64,000 nucleotides of DNA from Sphaerolaimus hirsutus. Lineage: Eukaryota > Nematoda > Chromadorea > Monhysterida > Sphaerolaimidae. The DNA is taken from contig OZ038455.1 in NCBI GenBank assembly GCA_964036195.1, positions 13,161,855 through 13,225,854 of the forward strand, in the 5' to 3' direction. Made by a program: the position numbers and the translations under genes. Below the pieces are notes generated by a model. The model was not told where the DNA came from, searched no databases, and saw only the letters and a program-made list of their open reading frames with translations. Positions 55,946 to 64,000 of this stretch are shown piece by piece. Positions within the stretch are counted from its first letter, which is position 1, and the number at the start of each line of letters is the position of its first letter.

Positions 55946-56886
55946 GATTGCCACCTGGTCTGAGCGAGCAGGTGAAAAATTAACCCCTAATCGACACCCC
56001 CGTCTGTAATAAGGTATTATACATCATGTTTGCAAAGAACATGATGTTTCTATGGCTGCCAATTTACATCGCAGCTATACCGTATTTCCTCGAAATACCC
56101 ATAGGGAGTTTATTTTTCAAAGTGAAAATTTCGAGGGGGGGGGGGCATTTTGTGGGGTGTGGGGTTTATTCGAGGGGTAGTTGTATTATTTCCCCAGAAA
56201 TGTCTGAGACAGAGTGTAGTAGGGATGGGCTTTTACCTACCCAAAGCTGGTAATAAAAGTGACAAAACAGGATATATTTAGGTAAGTCTATAGAGTAGTG
56301 ATGGAAAAAGCGCCAGGACTTTGGCGCCAAGCGCCAAAAGCGCCATGGCGCTTTTCCGAACCCCAGCGCCGAGCGCCAATGGCGCCAGAGCAAAATAGCG
56401 CCAAGCGCCAAAAGCGCCATGGCGCTTTTCTTGACTACAGCGCCAAGCGCCAATGGCGCCAGAGGATGTTGGCGCCAAGCGCCAATAGCGCCAGCGCCAA
56501 AAAAATTTTGCTTCTCATATATGCAGCCATGTTAATGCACTGCTTTTAATTGGTTTTTGGGGTAAGATATAAGTCTACTCAAGTCACTTTTGTTATATTT
56601 GTCTTGATATTTTTCAGCTGGGTGTTTGGGCTAACTATAGCAAACCATCTGTAAAAAGTGCTAAGATTTTTAGGTGTTTTTAAAATTACTTTTGGAATTT
56701 AGTAGTTTTTCCCCTAAAATAATTTTCTAATTTTCAAATGAAGTTTTTAATTTTTTTGAATACTTTCGATTTTTCTACTAGGATATTGCAGTTTCGAGTT
56801 TTGCTAGTCACTTTTGAACACATGATTTTGAGGTTTCAAATTTTGGATTGCCATTGTTGGAATGGCTTCAGAAAGTGATTCCACAC

Positions 56887-57057
56887 CCTGTAAAATCAAG
56901 TGTCAAATGTCAAGAAGTAAATGTGATGTAAAATGTCAATCAAAATAAAAAAGAACTTATTTTGGTTGAACTTTTGACATTTCGCATGACACTTAACAAA
57001 GTTGTATTTACGAAATTTTGCATGATGTTTGTTACTTAACTTTACACTTTACAGGGT
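56887..57057. repeat. CCTGTAAAATCAAGTGTC-type element
   Basis: ACCCTGTAAAATCAAG and the inverted end CTTTACACTTTACAGGGT flank TGTCAA words. Confidence 0.55.
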
Positions 57058-57142
57058 CCTTTGACCCTGCTTAAACAAAACTTCAAGGAACGAGCTCAGT
57101 ATAGTGATTGAGCTAAAACCTATGTGACCAGTCCTCTGAATA

Positions 57143-57387
57143 CCGTATTTCCTCCAATTACCCCCCAGGGGTTTATTTTTTCAAAGTGAAAATTTTGAGA
57201 GAAAAACGTGAAAAATGCAACAATAACCACCATTTATAAGTTTTGACAGCCTTATATAAGGATGAAGATGGTATAAACGATGTTCTAACGTAACACAGTA
57301 AGTGTTTTGAATGTCTGTTATGCATTTCCCAGACCACAAACTCATAGTGCCCATTTTGAGGGGGGGGGATATTTCGAGGAAATACGG
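57143..57387. mobile_element. Family A MITE, short subtype
   Basis: CCGTATTTCCTCCAATTACC to TATTTCGAGGAAATACGG between TA dinucleotides, same subtype as 15311-15573 and 21388-21637. Confidence 0.87.
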
Positions 57388-58551
57388 TAGTCACATAAAG
57401 CCTTACATAATTCGGATTAGATGGGACATGTTGTTGTGATTGAAGTGTTGAATGTTGGGAAGTGTTGAATACCGATGCAATCACAGGGACATTGTTTACA
57501 AAGTGATCAAGAATAGGGTATATTGATCCTGGAATACACTTACAGTAGCACATATACTTCTGTAAATTAAATTTAACAGGTCTTTCTGCATAAATTAATA
57601 ATGAATTTTTAGTACTTCTTGGCGCTTTTTAAAACACTAGCGCCAAGCGCCAATGGCGCCACGGTGTCATAGCGCCAAGCGCCAAAAGCGCCATGGTGCT
57701 TTTCCAAACCCCAGCGCCAAGCGCCAATGGCGCCACAGCAAAAAGGCGCCAAGCGCCAAAAGCGCCATGGCGCTTTTTGCTTTGGCGCTAGCGCCAGGCG
57801 CCAGCGCCATGGCGCTTTTCCATCACTACTATAGAGTCTTGGCGGATACATGGTGGTTTTTGTTGCATTTTTCGACGTCTGTGTATGTTACAGACAACAA
57901 CTTAGTACTGGGATTTCAAAAAAATTCTGGCAAAGTAATAACCCCCTCATTTAATCCCCCTCAAAAATCTCACTCTGAAAAAATAAACCCCCTGGGGTTT
58001 TTCGAGGAAATACAGTAGATGTATCAAATTTGTAGATGGCTAAATACATATGGTACCAAATATGGTAAAATACAATGACTACTTTGTGTAACGATCTACG
58101 ATAAAATGTCCAAAAATGTCCTTTTTGGTCACATTTATTCACGGAATTTTGGCGCCATTTCTGGTGCCATCCAAAACAATGGCGCCAGCGAAAATGGCGC
58201 CAAACGCCAAGGGCGCCATGGCGCCATTCGAAATAATGGCGCCAGGCGCCAGATGGCGCCATTAAATGGCGCCAGCGCCATGGCGCCATTCCATCACTAC
58301 ATATGACACGCATAAAAAATATTCACGCGACCCGCTGGGCAGCGGTTCATAGCCGCAGCGGGGGAAGCATTTAAATATTTAGCTTTGTGCACATACCTAA
58401 TACCTAAATCGAATGAAAAAAAACATTTTCCTTACATTTTTAGGATTTCGTTTTCCACATGCTTGCGGTGTTCACACGGTTTCCTGTGAATAGTACCATA
58501 AAAATTAGTGAAAACGTTCCATAATTCCGGAATAAAGTTCCGTATTATATC

Positions 58552-59192
58552 TAGGGTTGGAAAAAAACGTTTTTTTAACTCAATGTTTTTTTATAAAAAA
58601 CATGTTTTTTTAAATAAAAAACGTTGTTTTTTTAAAAGCTCCCAGATGTGACCTTGTGTCAACATATATAGGTATATCAGACAGTGGCAATACTCTGTGA
58701 TGTTATATATGACCATATAATGTCTGTGGAGCCATGGGATAGCAATATAAGTGGTGATTTGTGTCCAAAATATCCATTTTTCATCGACATATCATTCATA
58801 TATCGCCTTATAGTCGAATGTTCGTGACTTCAGGTAAAGTTTGGCATGGAATAGTGATCAACCAAGGTTATAAAAGGAGGTTGTTACTTTGGGAGTGAAG
58901 TTACACACTGTGGAGGTACATGGAAGCACATTACCTCAATATTATATACTACAGCAACATATGACAGCTTATTAACCCATGGTAGCACATATAAATGGAT
59001 ACTTTGATACTAAAAATGCCACAAAACCAATGAAAACAACCACAAATGTCAATTTGTGTGTGAAATTGCGCGCTTGAGCGCAAAAATTTTGCAAAATACC
59101 TGGTGCTTAGTACTAAAAATTTCGGCCGATGTTTTAAAAAAAAAAAACATTTCGGACATCATGTTTAAAAAAAAACCCATCGGCCAACCCTA
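58552..59192. mobile_element. hAT-like element, TAGGGTTGG termini, AACGTTTTTTT word
   Basis: TAGGGTTGGAAAAAAAC to GGCCAACCCTA, perfect duplication attatatc (58544-58551, 59193-59200). Confidence 0.92.
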
Positions 59193-59200
59193 ATTATATC

Positions 59201-59451
59201 TGCAAAGAAAGGCAGTAAAGTGTGCTCACTAGCGTAAATACACACATGCCAATTTGCAGATAATTTGAGCCTGTCATTCAAATTTGAAAACTATGTTCTG
59301 TTTTCGGTTTGGTTTCAAAACAAAAACCGAACCGACAACTGAAATTAGTTTCAAAATGCATATAGGTAAATCTTGAATGACAGGCTCAAATTATCTGCAA
59401 ATTGGCATGTGTGTATTTACGCTAGTGAGCACACTTTACTGTCTTTCTATG
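59201..59451. mobile_element. Foldback element, GTAAAGTGTGCTCACTAGCG ends
   Basis: Arms of about 100 bp (AAATACACACATGCCAATTT and inverse) around a short loop. The end sequence recurs at 59905-59940. Confidence 0.75.
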
Positions 59452-59900
59452 CAAACAACCCCCCCCCCCCATTCGAGACCCCTGATGTGCAAAACATTCG
59501 GATACCGTAGGTGGGTATCCTGGGCAGTGGCGTAGCCAGGGGGGGCGGCGGCCCCCCCCCTTCCCGGGCCGGACATAAAAATTGCCGAGAATGCCACTTT
59601 TCTATACCGATTTTGTAGGTTGTTTTCAAAAATTTTGCGCGCGAGCGCGCATTTCTTTCCTCGCAGTCTCTGTTGTTGTTATGTACGTCGCATTAGAATA
59701 AATACTGTTTCAAATTACTAAATGCGGTACAAATTTTCAGACATTTAGGTATAAATTTTTTCTTATATTGTACCCATTGGCGCCAACGCCGACGCCAATC
59801 ACGCCCCCCCCCCCCTGGCTACGCCACTGCCCAGGATACCCACCTATGGTATCCGAATGTTTTGCACATCAGGGGTCTCGAATGGGGGGGGGGTTGGTTG
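59452..59900. mobile_element. Foldback with CAGTGGCGTAGCCAGG inner ends
   Basis: The outer arms ATTCGAGACCCCTGATGTGC and GGATACCCACC are inverted. Inside them CAGTGGCGTAGCCAGG and CTGGCTACGCCACTG form a hAT terminal pair of a kind common in animal genomes. Confidence 0.7.
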
Positions 59901-60355
59901 CAAAGAAAGACAGTAAAGTGTGCTCACTAGCGTAAATACAGCCCCCCGTACTGATCCTGGGGGTTGGCCAACCGGGTCAAATCGAGATACGGAATTTATA
60001 CATCACTGACTCGACCTCAAACATGGAATTTTCAGGTTGTCCTGATCATTTTAAGTGTTTAATCGGCCCAGAAAGTGTGGTGGACCACCAGCCTACTGTT
60101 TCTCTATAATGAAAACTATTCCCAACTATTCTGCATGGTAGTGTACATCCATGCATCCAAAGCAAAAAGAGCCATGACGCTTTTGGCGCATGGTGTTACC
60201 ATGCTATGGCGCTTAGCGCCATGTCCATGAAAAGTGCCATGGCGCTTTTGGCGCTTTTCGTGGTTGTAAAAAATTGACAAAACCTGCCATTCTATTGGAG
60301 GTATGCCTTTCTATTAGAAGAAATACAGTAAACATAAATATATACATGTACACAA

Positions 60356-60372
60356 TATATATATATATATAT
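60356..60372. repeat. (AT)n microsatellite
   Basis: Uninterrupted TATATATATATATATA run; a shorter one follows near 60395. Confidence 0.85.
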
Positions 60373-60743
60373 ATGCGTACACAAATGTATGTAATATATA
60401 TATGTACACAAACTAGCGTATACTGTGATGCAAAATGGATGCAAATACATCATGTACCTTGAATACATCATGTACCTTATGTCAGACAGAATATTTCATG
60501 GGGGGTTAATTCAAGGGGGGCGAGTATCTCGAGGAAACACAGTATATAATTACATAATGGTGTCACTGCGACAAAATAGCCTGTCACTCACTGTCACCGC
60601 TAGAATTTTGGACCATTTTATGTCTATGGCACACGTACTCTACACAAAATCTACAGTAAATATACCATCAGAATAAAAACCAAACATTAAATATTTTATT
60701 GTTAAAATTAGTGGGAAGGCAACAGCGCACCAGTTTTCGATAG

Positions 60744-62222
60744 GGTACTAAACACTTTCCCTCCCGATCAAGTCCCGGCCCCCCATTTCCATTTTACTTC
60801 TGATGTCCTATCTCCAGTTCTAGGACGCGCCAGAAGCTGAAACTTGGTGTAGATATTGGCGCAACCCCCCTCTACTTCGCATGAATTGGATGGGTCGCGG
60901 CGACCCCCTACAGGGTGAGTCACCCTAAATGCAAAAAATTCGTGGCTTTTTAGTGTCCCACACAGGTCCCGGCCCCCACTGATTACTTGCACTGCGGGTG
61001 CCTTACCTCCAGCTGTGGGAGGGGTAAAAATCTACCATTTTGGGGATGTGTCGCCAACACCCATCCCCTACTATACACTGGCCAGGCGGTTTTTGGCAAC
61101 TCACCACAGTGTGGGGTGCAGCATTCAAAATTATCAAAACATTACTGTCCCACACAGGTCCAGCAGCCAATCGAATTTAAAAAATAAACACTTTTGTGTT
61201 GTTTAACACTAAAGTGATTTATAATGTCAAATAAGCATTAAATATCCTCTATAATTTCTTATCCACCGAAAACTGCACACCACATGAACCCCTACCAAGT
61301 GGCTGACAAAAAATCACTTTTTACAACTTTTTATTAGACACTTGAACTGTTGGTTTACAATATTTTATAGAGGAGGGTTAAGGGTTTTAAGTTTTGTAAA
61401 AAACCTTAGCTCCAAAAAGCCTTCATTAGAAAATTTGCCTGGGGTTAAATTTAAAATTGTAAATTTTACTTATTTTTGTTCCTACAATGATGTCATTTTT
61501 TTAATTCGAAATTCACCCCAAGCAAATTTTCTTATGCAGGCATTTTGGAGGTAAGGTTTTTACAGAACTTGAAACCTTGAACTCTCCCCTAAAAATTATT
61601 GGTAAACCAGCAAGTTCAAGTGTCTAATAAGAAAGTTGTAAAAAGTGATTTTTCGTCAGCCACTGGAAGGATGGGTTCATGCGGTAGGCGGTTTTTGGTG
61701 GGATGTGATATTTATAGAGGATATTTAATGCTTATTTGACATTATCAATCACTTTGGTGTTGAAACGACATAAAAGTGCTTATTTTAAAAAATTCAATTG
61801 GTGCTGGACCTGTGTGGGACAGTAGTGTTTTGATAAATTTTGATTGCTTGCACCCCACACTGTGGTAAGTTCCCAAAAACCGCCTGGCCAGTGTAAAGTA
61901 GGGGAGGGGTGTTGGCAACACATCCCCAAAATTTTAGATTTATATCCCTCCCACAGCTGGAGGTACGGCACCCGCAGTGCAAGAAATCAGTGGGGGCCGG
62001 ACCTGTGTGGGACACATAAAAAGCCACGAAAATTTTGTGCACTTAAGGTGACCCACCCCTGTACAGGGTCGCCGCGACCCCTCCAATCCAAGCGAAGTAG
62101 AGGGGGGTTGCGCCAATTAATCTACCCCAAGTTTCAGCTTCTGGCGCGTCCTAGAACTGGAGATAGGACGTCAGCAGTAAAAAAAAAAATGGGGGGCCGA
62201 ACTTGATCGGGAGGTGTTTTAC
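60744..62222. mobile_element. Large foldback of GTGTGGGACAC-bearing units, about 1.5 kb
   Basis: 60750-61340 is mirrored by 61640-62220. Each arm has units with CCTGTGTGGGACA, GGGGATGTGTCGCCAACACC and GTCGCGGCGACCCC. The ends CTTTCCCTCCCGATCAAG and CTTGATCGGGAGGTG pair. No coding capacity was seen. Confidence 0.75.
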
Positions 62223-62439
62223 ATATTACTTCGGGTAATAAGCTGTCATTCCAGGCTAAATGGCAGCATTTGCCAATTATGTTGGGTCCTCGAACCACGG
62301 AAACATCTACCGATAAAATACACAGAAAGCCTTGCCCAGAAGCGCAGTTTTTTAAAAAACAAAATGAAGTAATTTCAACATCCAAAAATAAATCTTAAAA
62401 ATACCGGCATGCTGCATTATTTTTACACAGTTCACTCAC

Positions 62440-64000
62440 CAATCAGCCTCCTGCCACCTTCACAATCTGTACAAGCACCATGATTTTTCCCACCAAAACC
62501 AATAATTGGCTCTCTGCCAAATGTGTCTGCCATATTGCGCTGTTGCCCTTTGCAAAATGCGGGCGCCAATGGTTGACTTTCGTGACACTGTGCATAGCTC
62601 AATGGCCGATAGACTGAGCCTAAAAATTTTTTATTTACTCTTTTTTTCTAATAGAAGGGTACCACCATAGAACAGTAGGTTTTTGACACGTTTTTGCGCT
62701 CACGACTACATATAACGGCACCCTCCGATAGAACTGCAGGTTAAAATTACGTTTGATGAGTGCCAAAACGAAAAATATATACCTAAATATTTTTGGAAAA
62801 CGAGAGCATTCAAATAGATATTTAAGTTCAAATTATTGGTTGTGGTAGATTTGACAGTAATGTGGGAAATCAGTAATCAGTATTATTTACTACTAAAATA
62901 ATCATATTGATAGACAATTGAAGGACCCCCTCAAACCAGAATACGGTGCATCGATATCATTATTGCGTGAGTCAAGAAAATCTCCGGATACACATGTATT
63001 TGCTCTCAGAATTGGCAGTGGGCTCATGTTGTGCGTGGCGCCTGAAACTGTGAGAAAATCAATACCGTATATCCTCGAATAAAACCCTCTTGAATAACCC
63101 ACCCACTCCTGTTGGCCGAGTAAGGAAAAAATAACTCCCCCCTCTCTGATCGGTGGAAGAGATGTTACGTCGATCAAAAAACAATCAATGATCTTAGACA
63201 GACCAAAAAATCTACGCCTGGGGCCAGATTAAATTCTCCCTACAAATTTTCCTAAGTTATGCACTACACCCTACACGCGTCTCCCTACACGCCAGACAAA
63301 CCCGTGTACAATTGATAGCAGAGTTATGCGTGAAAGGCACCCGACACATCAATTTCTAATTCAATTCACGCGTTTTGTCGGGCGCGTGGCTGACAAAATA
63401 AAAAAAAGAAATAAAAATCTGCCCTCCACAAAAATGCTGTCGGGAGCGGTAAACGTTAGTAAAGATGGACGGTTTTGACTGTACAATTTTGTTCCATTTA
63501 GGTACTTATGTTTTAAATTACTCATGTCTCAAATTCAAAATTGAATGGACGGATTCCGTTCCGTTCACAGTTGATTTCATTCACTATCACCCTATAGTAA
63601 GAAGAGCAATCTTTTTTTATCAGTGCCAACATTTCATTCTTTTTCATTATTTCATTTTTATTCAGATGTTATTCAGCTGATCGACCAAACATTCAGTTTC
63701 TTACCACATTTCTTCTAATAGAAGGGCATACCTTTAGAATGGCAGCCAATAAATAAAACTCCTCTTCTATTAGCAAGGTAGAGTATTCAGATTAATGATG
63801 AAATGCACTGCACACACATCTTATACTCGATCTGCACGACATGCGAAAAGTGGGTGCCAGCGGCGGGACGCGCTTGTTGTCGCTCATCTTTTTTTCTATT
63901 TTGAACATTTTTCTTACGTCCTAAACATTTTGGTGAATATTGGCGCACCACACACTCAAAATTATCAAGGGCAGTTTGAACGTTTTTGAGTTCTGCCAAG
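62440..64000 (-). CDS. Partial unidentified gene, two exons, runs off the right edge
   Basis: Exon a (63999 or beyond to 63918) is open and ends at a GTAAGA donor in phase 1. Exon b (62547-62440) begins after an AAG acceptor and ends at a strong GTGAGT donor, again in phase 1, so the two join in frame. Together they read about 64 residues, with segments NVQTALDNFECVVRQYSP and FGREPIIGFGGKNHGACTDC. I do not recognise the family. An alternative is that exon b is a first exon starting at ATG 62533, with exon a belonging to another gene. No downstream exon could be found; the next intron holds a 1.5-kb foldback element. Confidence 0.4.
63066..63160. mobile_element. Fragment of a family E MITE
   Basis: CCGTATATCCTCGAATAAAA with AATAACTCCCCCCT words; no right terminus recognised. 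Confidence 0.5.
63701..63780. mobile_element. Degenerate family B MITE
   Basis: TACCACATTTCTTCTAATAG to TCTTCTATTAGCAAGGTA, both termini decayed. Confidence 0.5.

Larger units (their letters stand above)
56296..57828. mobile_element. Inner hAT-like GCGCC element
   Basis: Perfect duplication ctatagag (56288-56295, 57829-57836). It lies inside a MITE that lies inside another GCGCC element. Confidence 0.94.
56080..58015. mobile_element. Family A MITE split by a GCGCC hAT element
   Basis: Left CCGTATTTCCTCGAAATACC at 56080. The right end TTTTTCGAGGAAATACAG at 58015 resumes after the nested element's duplication. Confidence 0.8.
55373..58299. mobile_element. Outer hAT-like GCGCC element, 2.9 kb with nested elements
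   Basis: TAGTGATGGAAAAGCGCC to GGCGCCATTCCATCACTA with perfect duplication catatgac (55365-55372, 58300-58307). Confidence 0.92.

Overview
The window looks like nuclear DNA of an invertebrate animal. It has GT-AG split genes, no operons, and very dense small DNA transposons nested in one another. I cannot name the species. One fixed-size gap of 200 N (30861-31060) marks it as draft assembly.

Two complete genes can be assembled by hand, exon by exon, with splice sites and phases that agree at every junction. (1) A plus-strand SAM-dependent methyltransferase of the mycobacterial phthiotriol/phenolphthiotriol methyltransferase-like type: 9 coding exons, 7248-27751, 359 aa. (2) A minus-strand M13 (neprilysin/ECE-like) zinc metalloprotease: 16 coding exons, 48759-35386, 812 aa, with the HExxH, GENIAD and C-terminal CxxW signatures. 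The two genes converge on the gap region. At the right edge there are two minus-strand exons (63999-63918 and 62547-62440) of a third gene that I do not recognise. A tRNA-like sequence sits in an M13 intron.

Almost everything else is non-autonomous DNA transposon sequence with no transposase gene. Seven hAT-like terminal types (TAGTGATGG, TAACGATGGC, CAGAGTTG, CAGGGTTGG, TAGGGTTGG, TAGGGTGTCA, TAGCATTGAA) are supported by 8-bp target-site duplications, most of them perfect. A superfamily of TA-inserting MITEs, all starting CCGTA, exists in at least seven sibling designs. PIF/Harbinger-like elements have TTA or TAA duplications. There are also several long foldback elements. Nests are up to five levels deep, and target duplications let them be peeled off in order.

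The most striking observation is intron 3 of the methyltransferase (9678-10546). It is itself a copy of the CAGGGTTGG hAT family. The 8-bp target duplication lies in the flanking exons. The 5' splice site lies 4 nt inside the left terminal repeat, and the AG acceptor is the last two bases of the right terminal repeat. The insertion adds 12 nt (8 + 4) to the mRNA, so the frame is kept: a transposon-made intron. A second theme is that hAT families here keep the same termini while the short word iterated through their arms changes between copies.

Coordinates of transposons with target duplications should be exact. Boundaries of foldbacks, arrays and degenerate copies are approximate.
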